DNA of 64,000 nt from JAJCYK01 sp965212195 (lineage in GTDB: Bacteria > Bacteroidota > Bacteroidia > Cytophagales > Cyclobacteriaceae): NCBI GenBank assembly GCA_965212195.1, contig CBDBUW010000012.1, forward strand, positions 434,001 to 498,000. Reading direction: 5' to 3'. A model generated the notes under the pieces. The model ran no database searches, was not told the origin of the DNA, and saw only the letters and a program-made list of their open reading frames with translations. Shown piece by piece: positions 9,491 to 18,623 of the stretch (within the stretch, counting starts at the first letter, position 1; each line of letters begins with the position of its first letter). The translations under genes and the position numbers were made by a program.

Positions 9491-10564
9491 TCATAATTTC
9501 TTTACTCGATCCTCTTCGGTCAGGCCATTGACAATTTCGATATTTATTCCATCGGATATACCGGTTTCAATTTCCCTCTTTTCGAACTGCTGATCGCCGG
9601 TCATCACTTCAACAAATATCTTATCTTCCTCAAAGATCAGGTTACTTTCTCTCAGGGATAGCACACTGTCTTTCTGCTCCAATACAATATCGGCATTGGC
9701 GCTATATCCGGCCCTTAGAAAAACATCCTTCTGAATATTAATAGCGGCTCTAACCTCGAACTGAATAGCCCCTTCCTCTTCCACTCCCTTGGGACTGATA
9801 TGTTCCAGGGTAGCGTCAAAAGATTCACCTTCCAGTGCACCTACCACCAATTTCAAATCCATGCCTTCCTTGATCTTCCCCACTTCTGACTCATCCACTT
9901 TGCCCTCAAAGATCATGGACTGCATATTGGCCACTGATACTATCGTGGTGCCTTCATTGAAGGTATTACTTTCGATTACAAAGCTTCCTTCACGTACCGG
10001 TACATCTAATATCATACCCTCAACTGTTGAGCGCACCTCATTGGTGGCAGTCCCCGCTTTCTTTGAAGCCCCTTCGCGTACCAACTGCAGGTTGCTTTCG
10101 GCCGAGGCCAGGCCTTCTTCCCGAAGTTCGAAATCCAATTTGAATTGATTGTACTCAACTTCGGAGATAATATTTTCCTTAAACAACTTTTCCTGACGCT
10201 CTTTTTCTTTTTTGGCATTGTCGTAGTTGATCCTGGCGCTGCGCAGTTGAGTTTGGGCATTATTGAGAGCGACCGAGTTGGGGATGATCCGAATTTTTGC
10301 TAATAACTGACCTTTTTTAGCCGGTTCGCCCGCCTCCACATAAATCCGATCTACCACTCCGGATACCTGCGATTTGATCTCGATTTCCTTACGAGGGGTA
10401 ATCGATCCGGTGGCGACCGTCTTTTTCACAATAGTGGAGATGAAGGTACTATCTGTTTCGAATACAACGTCAGGTTCCTGTGATTTGGAGTAAAGGAAAT
10501 AAGTCATGTACAAAAAGCTGATTACCAGTAACACCAATCCTGATATTCGAAGAACTCGTTTCAT
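9491..10564 (-). CDS. HlyD/MacA-type periplasmic adaptor (second copy)
   Basis: A membrane-fusion subunit that links an inner-membrane ABC permease to an outer-membrane channel. One N-terminal membrane anchor (residues about 7-25) is followed by a lipoyl-like half (ATGSITPRKEIEIKSQVSG), an alpha-hairpin rich in Lys, Glu and Arg (about 115-165), the second lipoyl half and a beta-barrel domain. It ends in EEDRVKKL, almost the same ending as the paralogue at 13851-14921, and the two are similar over their whole length. It is the last gene of the minus-strand operon and follows the permease gene by nine bases. Confidence 0.9.
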   Translation of the reverse strand: MKRVLRISGLVLLVISFLYMTYFLYSKSQEPDVVFETDSTFISTIVKKTVATGSITPRKEIEIKSQVSGVVDRIYVEAGEPAKKGQLLAKIRIIPNSVALNNAQTQLRSARINYDNAKKEKERQEKLFKENIISEVEYNQFKLDFELREEGLASAESNLQLVREGASKKAGTATNEVRSTVEGMILDVPVREGSFVIESNTFNEGTTIVSVANMQSMIFEGKVDESEVGKIKEGMDLKLVVGALEGESFDATLEHISPKGVEEEGAIQFEVRAAINIQKDVFLRAGYSANADIVLEQKDSVLSLRESNLIFEEDKIFVEVMTGDQQFEKREIETGISDGINIEIVNGLTEEDRVKKL

Positions 10565-10573
10565 AGATTTAAT

Positions 10574-11824
10574 TTAGTTTTCTTGTCTAATGGCTTCAAT
10601 AGGACTTATGGAGGCGGCTTTTTGTGCGGGTAATATGCCGGCAATCATACCGCCTATTACCAATAGAACAAGCGATCCTAGGGCTACTCCCGGACTTACC
10701 GCTGGATTCAAAATTATGGAATCATCAGGAATTAAGTTCGAAAGCAAATCTAACAGCAACAATCCGATAATCAAGGCAATGTATCCGCCCACTATACTTA
10801 AGAATACGGATTCTTGTAAAATTAAGGACACAATGGATAGGGGAGTTGCTCCCAGAGATTTTCGTATTCCAATCTCCTTGGTGCGTTCTTTCACGATGAT
10901 AAGCATGATATTACTAACTCCTATAATACCTGCGAATAACGTGCTTAGCCCCACAAACCAGGTAAAAAGTTCAAGTCCCGTAAATAATCCTGAAATTTCT
11001 TCAAATTCCTCCTGTAAGTTAAAGTAACCTATCGCGTCCTCATCCAGTGGATTAATACGGTTCTTTTCTTTCAACAGGGTTAGCATTTTTGCCTGCACTT
11101 CCGACACGTTGAAATGTTCGTAAGCGGCAAAAGCATACCAGCCCACGCGTTCACCGTATCCAAATGCTCTCTGAAATGTGCTAAAAGGTACGTGGATATT
11201 GTTGAGATCTTCCTCACCACCATCATTACGAACAGGTTCCACCAAACCTACTACCTGAAAGTTAACTTTCTTAATGGTAATATATTCCCCAATGGGATCT
11301 TCATCTTCATCAAACAGCAGGTCCACCACATTTTTACCAATAACCGCTACTTTGCGGTAACCGTTAATATCGTTTTGGTTTATGAACCGTCCTTTTTTCA
11401 AGTTTTGCACATTGATGCTGTTGAATTCAGGGTAATCTCCTACGATGGTAAAAGCTCCGGTCTTATCCCCGCGTACGGCATTATTGCCACCACGCCATCC
11501 GCCCAACCGATTTCGAGGGGCCAGATACCTAATCTCTTTTACCCTACTCATTAGCAATTCTGTGTCTGAATTGTCAAAATCAATACTACGGCCGGGCTGA
11601 AATCCTGCATATGATATGGTAGTTCTTTGTCCCCAAACAAATCCTGAATTGGTGGCCCAATTACCAAACCCCTTGGTTACGCCTTTTTGGAAGCCGTTTC
11701 CTAACCCGATTAGAATGATGATCATAAAGATTCCCCAACCAATACCTATGATGGTGAGAAAGGTACGCAGTTTATTCTTGCGTATGGTTCCAAAGATTTC
11801 CTGCCATTTGTCGTAATCGAACAT
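10574..11824 (-). CDS. MacB/FtsX-family ABC transporter permease
   Basis: Inner-membrane permease of the MacB type. It has an N-terminal membrane helix (LRTFLTIIGIGWGIFMIIIL), a large periplasmic MacB-PCD domain (residues about 45-250), and three C-terminal helices with the typical segment IGVSNIMLIIVKERTKEIGIRKSLGA, which is the coupling region to the ATPase. The end ISPIEAIRQEN is also typical. It lacks its own nucleotide-binding domain, so it needs the separate ATPase encoded at 13107-13805. One of four permease paralogues in this block, and separated by one base from the preceding permease gene. Confidence 0.92.
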   Translation of the reverse strand: MFDYDKWQEIFGTIRKNKLRTFLTIIGIGWGIFMIIILIGLGNGFQKGVTKGFGNWATNSGFVWGQRTTISYAGFQPGRSIDFDNSDTELLMSRVKEIRYLAPRNRLGGWRGGNNAVRGDKTGAFTIVGDYPEFNSINVQNLKKGRFINQNDINGYRKVAVIGKNVVDLLFDEDEDPIGEYITIKKVNFQVVGLVEPVRNDGGEEDLNNIHVPFSTFQRAFGYGERVGWYAFAAYEHFNVSEVQAKMLTLLKEKNRINPLDEDAIGYFNLQEEFEEISGLFTGLELFTWFVGLSTLFAGIIGVSNIMLIIVKERTKEIGIRKSLGATPLSIVSLILQESVFLSIVGGYIALIIGLLLLDLLSNLIPDDSIILNPAVSPGVALGSLVLLVIGGMIAGILPAQKAASISPIEAIRQEN

Positions 11825-11825
11825 A

Positions 11826-13076
11826 TTACTCGTCTTTTAATGCCTCAACTGGTTTGATACGGGATGCTTTACGAGCCGGGAAGTATCCGGCCAGGGTTCC
11901 CGCAAATACTAATATGAATGTAGCTACCACGGCATTGGTGAAATTTACACTGGGATCAATGAAGAAATCCATGGGGAATCCAAATGACAGCATTAAGTTA
12001 CTTAGCAGTCCGGACTCAATAAACATCATACCACAGATCATACCGATATAACCACTTACAATGGTGATCAGTAAAGCTTCCATTAAAAACAATCCAATCA
12101 CGGAAAGGGGAGTGGCGCCGATAGCCTTTCGCACCCCAATTTCTCGAGTACGCTCTTTTACCACAATAAGCATAATATTGCTTACGCCTACAACTCCAGC
12201 GATCAAGGTAAAAATCCCTACGGCTGCCAGCACCAATCGAATTCCGTCAAAGATGCCCATCCATCGGATGTATTCTTCCCAGATGTTAAATATCCTTACC
12301 GCTCTTTTATCCTCCACTGAAAACACGTGCTTGGCTGCTAGCATGGCGTGAACTTTATCTTGAATTTCCAAACTTTGTTCTAAAGTAGCGTCTCCCATGG
12401 TTAGCATTAAGCGATGAATTCTATTACCCCCGCCATAAGCAAGTTGTGCCGTAGATATTGGAATGTATATGATTTTGGTCTCATCTTCCTGCCCTAAATC
12501 ATCGTAAATGCCTACCACTTTATACTTGATACCATTTATAGTAATGTATTCGCCGATAGGATGCTTATTACCAAAGAGGACCTTCACAACTTTTGTCCCT
12601 AAAATGGCTACCTTTCTTTTTTCCATTAAGTCCTTATCATTGATATAGCGTCCTTCTATCATGATAGACTTCTCTAGGTGAAGGTGATCCGGATGGACCG
12701 ATCTAATGCTAAAGGAGCTGTAGTTATCTTGGTAGCGCACGGTAAACTCTCCAGACACATAATAACGTCCGGTCAAATATTCCACACCCTCAACTTTCTC
12801 ACGGATCATATTGTAGTCTTCATTATCAAAGTTGATCCGTTTACCTGGTTGTATCCCCCGATGGGGCAACGTGGTGGTTCCCGTATTTATAAACAAACTG
12901 TTGGCAGCGTCATCGTCAAATTGATGGTGTACACCGTTTTGAAAACCACGGCCAAACCCCATTAATATGATCAGGATAAAGATTCCCCATGCCACATTGA
13001 ATGCGGTGATGAGACTGCGTAGTCTATTTTTATCGATGGTGTGAAAGATCTCTTGCCACTTGTCGATATCAAACAT
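11826..13076 (-). CDS. MacB/FtsX-family ABC transporter permease
   Basis: A paralogue of the adjacent permease with the same layout: a first helix near residues 20-42, a periplasmic domain, and the C-terminal three-helix bundle with GVSNIMLIVVKERTREIGVRKAIGA. It directly follows the ATPase gene (30-base gap), so it is the most likely direct partner of that ATPase together with the next permease. Two different permeases in tandem may form a heterodimer, which is an inference from gene order. Confidence 0.92.
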   Translation of the reverse strand: MFDIDKWQEIFHTIDKNRLRSLITAFNVAWGIFILIILMGFGRGFQNGVHHQFDDDAANSLFINTGTTTLPHRGIQPGKRINFDNEDYNMIREKVEGVEYLTGRYYVSGEFTVRYQDNYSSFSIRSVHPDHLHLEKSIMIEGRYINDKDLMEKRKVAILGTKVVKVLFGNKHPIGEYITINGIKYKVVGIYDDLGQEDETKIIYIPISTAQLAYGGGNRIHRLMLTMGDATLEQSLEIQDKVHAMLAAKHVFSVEDKRAVRIFNIWEEYIRWMGIFDGIRLVLAAVGIFTLIAGVVGVSNIMLIVVKERTREIGVRKAIGATPLSVIGLFLMEALLITIVSGYIGMICGMMFIESGLLSNLMLSFGFPMDFFIDPSVNFTNAVVATFILVFAGTLAGYFPARKASRIKPVEALKDE

Positions 13077-13106
13077 ATAAGTAGTGTTAATCCAGGTTTA
13101 TTATGG

Positions 13107-13805
13107 TTATGAAGCAAGCTGAAAATTGCGATCTAATATGATGCCATCTTTAAGCATAATAATACGATCGGTACCCTCTGCAATATCGTGTTCGTGAGTA
13201 ACGATTATAACAGTTTTTCCCATCTTATTAACCTCCTTAAAGATTTCCATTACTTCCTTGGAAGTGCTGGAATCCAATGCTCCAGTGGGTTCGTCGGCCA
13301 AGATTACCTTAGGATCAGAGATCAAGGCTCTGGCAATGGCTATACGTTGTTTTTGACCACCTGACAATTCGCTGGGCAAATGTTCGGCCCATTCCTTTAA
13401 ACCTACGCGATCCAGGTACTCCAAGGCGATACTATTGCGCTTTTTACGACTGACCTTTTGGTAGTATAAAGGCAATGCCACGTTTTCCATGGCATTCTTG
13501 AAATTTAGCAGGTTAAAGGACTGAAAGACGAAACCCAAGAACTTGTTTCGATAATGAGCGGCCCTTTTTTCACTGAGGTCTTTGATAAGTGTCCCTGCTA
13601 AGTGATAATCTCCCGAATCATATCCATCCAATATTCCCAGAATATTCAAGAGGGTAGACTTACCGGATCCGGAGGAGCCCATAATGGATATTAGTTCTCC
13701 TGCATTTACTTCCATATCAATACCCTTTAATACATGCAGAGATTGATTTCCCACTGGATAGGACTTCTGAATTTGCTTGAGGTTGATCATATTTGATGGT
13801 TCCAT
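13107..13805 (-). CDS. ABC transporter ATP-binding protein (MacB/LolD type)
   Basis: The only ATPase in the efflux block. Walker A is GSSGSGKST, the signature is LSGGQKQR and Walker B is VILADEPTGALD, followed by the H-loop VTHEHD. All are intact. The 232-residue length is that of stand-alone LolD/MacB-type subunits. The start at 13805 could instead be the Met five codons later. The gene follows the first adaptor by 45 bases and precedes two permeases. Since the two further permeases upstream have no ATPase of their own, this protein may serve all four. Confidence 0.93.
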   Translation of the reverse strand: MEPSNMINLKQIQKSYPVGNQSLHVLKGIDMEVNAGELISIMGSSGSGKSTLLNILGILDGYDSGDYHLAGTLIKDLSEKRAAHYRNKFLGFVFQSFNLLNFKNAMENVALPLYYQKVSRKKRNSIALEYLDRVGLKEWAEHLPSELSGGQKQRIAIARALISDPKVILADEPTGALDSSTSKEVMEIFKEVNKMGKTVIIVTHEHDIAEGTDRIIMLKDGIILDRNFQLAS

Positions 13806-13850
13806 AGTTACTTATAGTTACGAAAAACAGGGGTAATTGGCCAAGGGGAA

Positions 13851-14921
13851 TTACAATTTCTTAACTAGATCATCTTCGGTTAGTCCTGAGAGGATTTCCA
13901 CGTTAACTCCGTCGGATAATCCGGTGACTATTAAGGTCTTTTCAAAATCTTGATCGTTGATCTTTTTTTGAACAAAGCTGCTATCATTCTCCACTAACAC
14001 ATTACTTTCTTTAATCGCCAAAACCTGCTCTTTTATTTCAGTTACAATATCTCCATTAGCACTGTAACCGGCTCTGATAAAATGATCCTCAAGCAGTTCA
14101 ATACCTGCCCGCACTTCAAACTTTATAGCACCCTCTTCCTCGATACCTTTTGGTGAAACGAATTCTAGCTTGGCATTGAATTCACTTCCTTCGATAGCGC
14201 CAATAGTAAGAATCAAATCCATACCCTCTTTCACTTTTCCAATCTCAGCCTCGTCGACCATTCCCTCAAAGATCATAGCACTCATATCTGCGATACTGGC
14301 GATAGTAGTTCCCTCATTAAAGGTATTGGACTCAATAACAAAACTCCCTTCTCTAACGGGGACATCCAGTATCATCCCTTCGGCGGTGGCCCTAACCAAG
14401 TTAGTGGATTGGCCGGATTTGCGGGATGCTCCTTCTTTAATTAACTGTACTTTGCTTTCAGCGGCCTGCAATTGCTCTTTTCTCAGATTGTAATCCAATA
14501 GGAACTCATTGAATTCAACTTCTGAAACAATTCTTTCCTGAAAAAGCGATTTTTGGCGCTCCATTTCCCGTTTAGAATTGTCGTAGTTAATTCGTGCGGA
14601 TTTAAGTTCGGACTGAGCATCATTTAAATCCACCATATCAGGAATAATGCGGATTTTGGCTATTAAAGCTCCCTTCTTGACGATTTCTCCAGCTTCCACA
14701 TAAAGGGTTTCTACTACCCCAGACACCTGCGACTTTATATCCACCTCCTTGCGGGGTTTGATACTGCCGGTGGCCATGGTCTTTTTCAATATGTCGGTCA
14801 ATTCTGGTTGTTCTGTCTCCACCGTAACGGGTTCTTCTTCCGCTTTGGAAATGTAAAAGCCAGCACCAGCAATGATGGCTACTGCGCAAACCACTATAAG
14901 CACTATATATTTCTTTTTCAT
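13851..14921 (-). CDS. HlyD/MacA-type periplasmic adaptor (first copy)
   Basis: Membrane-fusion protein paralogous to the adaptor at 9491-10564. It has an N-terminal anchor (YIVLIVVCAVAIIAGAGFYI), a split lipoyl domain (KATMATGSIKPRKEV-type start), a hairpin of about 50 residues and the conserved segments EGMILDVPVREGSFVIESN and FNEGTTIASIADMSAMIFEG, which the other copy also has almost unchanged. It leads the operon adaptor, ATPase, permease, permease, adaptor. The region upstream carries a candidate operator. Confidence 0.9.
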   Translation of the reverse strand: MKKKYIVLIVVCAVAIIAGAGFYISKAEEEPVTVETEQPELTDILKKTMATGSIKPRKEVDIKSQVSGVVETLYVEAGEIVKKGALIAKIRIIPDMVDLNDAQSELKSARINYDNSKREMERQKSLFQERIVSEVEFNEFLLDYNLRKEQLQAAESKVQLIKEGASRKSGQSTNLVRATAEGMILDVPVREGSFVIESNTFNEGTTIASIADMSAMIFEGMVDEAEIGKVKEGMDLILTIGAIEGSEFNAKLEFVSPKGIEEEGAIKFEVRAGIELLEDHFIRAGYSANGDIVTEIKEQVLAIKESNVLVENDSSFVQKKINDQDFEKTLIVTGLSDGVNVEILSGLTEDDLVKKL

Positions 14922-15130
14922 AGCAATCAGTAATTGAAAACAGTTTGTTGTTTACTTGGTTAGTCTTTCAATTGTCGTTTTAGGTTTCCCTATAATCATG
15001 CCATCTAATTAACGGGCTGATAATCAATTGGTTATTTTTTTGTGAATAGGCCGTATTGGTCCATAAGTGTACGATATCGGATAAATTAGTGTACACCAAC
15101 GGACAAATTTCCTAAAAATCTTGCTAAATA
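14922..15130 (-). promoter_or_regulatory. Candidate control region of the adaptor-ATPase operon
   Basis: This 235-base gap separates the two halves of the permease block. It holds two GTGTAC elements (15067-15072 and, as the palindrome GTGTACAC, 15089-15096) flanking a CGATATCG palindrome (15072-15079). On the minus strand TGGCATG at 15004-14998 resembles the -24 half of a sigma-54 promoter, but the expected -12 half (TTGC) is poor. A regulator-binding array is likely; the sigma-54 idea is weak. Confidence 0.4.
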
Positions 15131-15156
15131 GAGCATTTAAGGTGACCCAATTTGGG

Positions 15157-16410
15157 TTATTCCCCATCCCGCAAGGCATAAATGGGGTTGACCTGGGCGG
15201 CTTTTCTTGCCGGTACTAGACCCGCCAGGGTGCCTGCTATTGCCAGTACTAGTACCGCCGAGAGCGCTACCTGGAAATCTATTTGGGGGTTAGCAAAAAA
15301 CTCGCTCTCCGCCTCAAAGGTTATTAAAGCATAGTTGATTAATTCTACAAATCCAACACCGGCTAAGAGACCGCAATAACCCGCAATACCTGTAAGCACC
15401 AGGGATTCCAGTAAGATCATATTTACGATGGACCAAGGGGGCGCGCCCACCGATTTGCGCACCCCAAACTCTTTGGTCCTTTCTTTTACAATTATTAACA
15501 TGATATTACCTACACCCACCACCCCGGCTATTATGGTCATAATACTGACCAGCCAACTTACCGCTTCAATACCTGCAAATAAACCTTGAACCTCCTGGTA
15601 CTCTTCCTCTACATTGAATGATCCAAAGGCGGCACGGTCGGAGGGATGTACCCGGTGACGAGTGGCCAGCAGATCTTTCACCTTGGATTCAATAACCGCC
15701 GCGGGCACTCCTTCTTTGGGAATAAATCCGAACCAACCGATATGATCTCCCTGGTTAAAAGACCTCTGCATAGTGGTATTGGGAATATAGATAGTTTGGA
15801 CATCATCTATGGCATCTTCATTCCTCAGCGGACTGTCAAATGTTCCCACTACTTTGAAATACACCCCTTTGATCTTAATGTAGCTGCCGATGGGGTCTTC
15901 CTGGGGTTCATAAAGTCTCAGTTGTACCTGTCGTCCAATTACCGCGACCTTGCGATGCATGGTGATGTCGTGGTTATTGATAAATCGTCCCATGGTAATT
16001 AACAAAGGTTTTACCTTGATGAAGTCCGGATAATCACCAAATACCGTGAATGATACGCTTTTGTTACCTCTTACCACCCGGAAATCACCTCGCATAGGAT
16101 TACGGGGCGCGATAACATCTATTTCCTGGATCCCCTGTTGAATAGCGTTAATATCATCATTCTTCAAGTTGATGTTGCGCCCGGGTTGAAGCCCTTTATA
16201 GGGCATACTGGTTTGGTTGGACCACACAAATACCGCGTTCTTGGCGATATCAAAGTCCTGCATGACCCCATTGTGCAGGCCATTACCGGCTCCCATCAAT
16301 ACTACCAGCATGAAAATGCCCCAGAAAACCCCGAAAGCCGTGAGCAGAGTACGCACTTTGTGTTTCCTGAGACTAAAATAGATTTCTTGCCACTTATCTA
16401 TATCGAACAT
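15157..16410 (-). CDS. MacB/FtsX-family ABC transporter permease
   Basis: Third permease of the block. The first helix lies near LTAFGVFWGIFMLVVLMGAG, a large periplasmic domain follows, and the C-terminal helices include GVGNIMLIIVKERTKEFGVRKSVGA and the terminal NPIYALRDGE. It lies three bases after the fourth permease gene. A gap of 235 bases with a candidate operator separates it from the adaptor gene, so this pair may be transcribed alone or read through into the rest. It has no ATP-binding domain. Confidence 0.92.
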   Translation of the reverse strand: MFDIDKWQEIYFSLRKHKVRTLLTAFGVFWGIFMLVVLMGAGNGLHNGVMQDFDIAKNAVFVWSNQTSMPYKGLQPGRNINLKNDDINAIQQGIQEIDVIAPRNPMRGDFRVVRGNKSVSFTVFGDYPDFIKVKPLLITMGRFINNHDITMHRKVAVIGRQVQLRLYEPQEDPIGSYIKIKGVYFKVVGTFDSPLRNEDAIDDVQTIYIPNTTMQRSFNQGDHIGWFGFIPKEGVPAAVIESKVKDLLATRHRVHPSDRAAFGSFNVEEEYQEVQGLFAGIEAVSWLVSIMTIIAGVVGVGNIMLIIVKERTKEFGVRKSVGAPPWSIVNMILLESLVLTGIAGYCGLLAGVGFVELINYALITFEAESEFFANPQIDFQVALSAVLVLAIAGTLAGLVPARKAAQVNPIYALRDGE

Positions 16411-16413
16411 AGG

Positions 16414-17661
16414 CTATTGATCTTTTAATGCTTCTACAGGTTTAATGCGGGCCGCCTTCAATGCCGGAAAAAGACCTGCTAGGGTTCCGGCAAGGATCAA
16501 CACCATAGTTGCAGAGACAGCCACCTTAAGGTTGACCTCCGGCCGTGAGAAAAATTCGATATCAGCCCCGGCCATCTCCAACATATAATTCACCCCTTCC
16601 AGGGTAAAAACTCCCAGGAATAAACCTAGATAACCGGCTATTCCCGTTATGAAAACAGATTCCTGAAGGATCAGGCCGATAATGGACCCCGGAGTAGCGC
16701 CAACCGCTTTGCGTACACCAATCTCTCGGGTGCGCTCCTTAACTACAATGATCATGATATTGCTGATCCCCACAATACCGGCAAATAAAGTCAACACCCC
16801 GATAACCCAAACAAACGCTTTTATTCCGGTCATCAGACCCATCACCTGCTTGTATTGGTCTTCCTGATTGTGGGTCCAGTAAGCCTGATTGTCGTCCGGG
16901 TGCACTAGGTGGCGCTGTGCCAATAATTTTAAGATTTTACTTTCTAGTTCTTTACCAGAGATAACAGACTGATCGGTGGCCACTGCAAACAGGTCCACAG
17001 ACCCGTTGGGATTGAACGTTCTTTGGAAGGTAGAAAAGGGAATGTATATGCGCTCACCCTGATTAAATGCAGTTCCTTCAAATCGATAAACTCCTACGAT
17101 CTTAAAGTAGACATCCTTGATGCGTAAATACTTTCCAATGGGGTCTTCATCTCCAAAGAGCACCTCAGCTACCCGGTCTCCGATATTGCATACCTTCCGA
17201 CCTTCGGCATTATCGTTGAGATTTATGGGACGCCCCTGGGTATAATCGAAAGTTACCTTAATAGGAAAATAATCCTCTTCAGCAGCGTAGAGAAAGAAGG
17301 ACCCTGATTTACCATTATAGGACACCGTATAGTTGCCCCTCAGAAAATTCTCGGGGCTAAGGACTTCAATGCCTTCAATATTCTCTTCCAGAGCCCGCAG
17401 GTCATCTTCAGTAAATTGTAATTGCCTCCCCGGCGGCATGCCTTTATAGGGAATAGAAGTGCGATCTGTAAAAAACCAGATGCTGTTGGTAGCATCCAGA
17501 AGCATACTTCGAGCCACTCCGTTTTCCAAACCTTTGCCCGCACCCAGCAAAATGATCAGCATGAGAATACCCCAGAAAACCCCGAAAGCCGTCAGGAAGG
17601 TGCGTAATTTATTCTTTTGAAGCGTACTGAAAATCTCTTCCCATTTGTCGCGGTCAAACAT
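16414..17661 (-). CDS. MacB/FtsX-family ABC transporter permease
   Basis: Fourth permease and first gene of the minus-strand block. It has the same architecture as its three paralogues, including GISNIMIIVVKERTREIGVRKAVGA and the ending IKPVEALKDQ. It begins with MFDRDKWEEIFSTLQKNKLR, and all four permeases start with a variant of MFDxDKWQEI, so they descend from repeated duplication. A TAnnTTTG box stands 39 bases upstream of the ATG. Confidence 0.92.
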   Translation of the reverse strand: MFDRDKWEEIFSTLQKNKLRTFLTAFGVFWGILMLIILLGAGKGLENGVARSMLLDATNSIWFFTDRTSIPYKGMPPGRQLQFTEDDLRALEENIEGIEVLSPENFLRGNYTVSYNGKSGSFFLYAAEEDYFPIKVTFDYTQGRPINLNDNAEGRKVCNIGDRVAEVLFGDEDPIGKYLRIKDVYFKIVGVYRFEGTAFNQGERIYIPFSTFQRTFNPNGSVDLFAVATDQSVISGKELESKILKLLAQRHLVHPDDNQAYWTHNQEDQYKQVMGLMTGIKAFVWVIGVLTLFAGIVGISNIMIIVVKERTREIGVRKAVGATPGSIIGLILQESVFITGIAGYLGLFLGVFTLEGVNYMLEMAGADIEFFSRPEVNLKVAVSATMVLILAGTLAGLFPALKAARIKPVEALKDQ

Positions 17662-17699
17662 GATCGGTGGTCTTGGTTTAGTTGAGCTGTGGTACTATA

Positions 17700-17707
17700 C
17701 AAAACTA
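17700..17707 (-). promoter_or_regulatory. Candidate -7 box upstream of the permease block
   Basis: On the minus strand TAGTTTTG matches the Bacteroidota -7 consensus TAnnTTTG exactly. It lies 39 bases before the ATG at 17661, a normal distance. No clear -33 TTG partner was found. The rest of the gap 17708-17989 shows only a short open frame in another reading frame. Confidence 0.5.
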
Positions 17708-17989
17708 AATACACCCTAAATGTCGAGTGTCATTAGGGCGTAAAGGATTGTCAAAAGATGTCATCGAGGTTGTAATATTTGCTGTGGAATAGTACCCGAT
17801 TTGGGGTATTTTTGAGCTACCGATTGATCCAAGAGGTCGTTTTGCAAAAAATTGAAAGTCAAATCCCTGAAAATGCCCCTCATAAATTCCTTATTCAAGG
17901 AAGATACCTTTGTACTTTAGAGGAGCTTTTTCAACACAAAATGACGGGGAATTTTTGCTATTTTGGGCCAATGTGTGGATTGCCAGTTT

Positions 17990-18583
17990 ATGCTTTCTGA
18001 AAAAGAAATAGGATTGATGGTAGATGTACCAGGAGTTAAACAGGTGCTTAGCCCCTTAAGAAGTGAGTTTTTAGCTGACACCTCATGGGATAACCAACTT
18101 AGTGAACATGATTTTTTGTCCACTTTGCTGATGACTCCATCAATTGATCTGGCCTTGGCCAATGGCAGGATCAGCCTGGTGGAAGAATTGAGCTTGAACA
18201 AGAAGGCCAGGAATTTTTCAAGGGGAGGCTTTTTCTTGAAACAGGACCCGGTGGTTAAAGTGGTTCATTATTTATTGGAGCAGTTCGATCAATGGGAAGA
18301 CCGTCTATATCATGGTTTGAAAAGGATCCTGGTAGAATTGATAAAACCCAGCAATGGTCAACATCAACCTACTGAGGGGTTATTCATTACCATGCTTAAT
18401 ACCTCCTATTTAAAGATAAAGCTGGTAGAGACCTTTTTTTTACCCGAAGGTGAGGAGATCATAGGGGAGGAAAGGCCAATTGCTCAGCAGGAATACTCCA
18501 AGATCATCACCATTGGAGATAAATTGGATTTAAATGAAACTCCCATTTTTACAGAGTTCTTGGGAACATTCAAAGTGAAGTAA
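17990..18583 (+). CDS. Protein of unknown function
   Basis: I do not recognise this 197-residue protein. The ATG at 17990 is preferred; a TTG at 17963 would add nine residues. There is no signal peptide or membrane segment, so it is probably cytoplasmic. The sequence is mixed alpha/beta with a charged centre (LLEQFDQWEDRLYHGLKRIL). It is divergent from the permease block and 40 bases upstream of an exported protein gene. An overlapping open frame at 17779-18000 may be chance or the shifted N-terminal part of the same gene. Confidence 0.55.
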   Translation: MLSEKEIGLMVDVPGVKQVLSPLRSEFLADTSWDNQLSEHDFLSTLLMTPSIDLALANGRISLVEELSLNKKARNFSRGGFFLKQDPVVKVVHYLLEQFDQWEDRLYHGLKRILVELIKPSNGQHQPTEGLFITMLNTSYLKIKLVETFFLPEGEEIIGEERPIAQQEYSKIITIGDKLDLNETPIFTEFLGTFKVK

Positions 18584-18623
18584 GGCAATTACAGGAAAAA
18601 ATATCGTTACTAGTAATAGTGTT

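Noticed and set aside
17779..18000. 73-codon plus-strand frame overlapping the start of the 17990 gene
   Set aside because: It contains no recognisable motif and lies in another frame; it could be a shifted upstream part of the same gene, but nothing shows this, so it is not listed as a gene.
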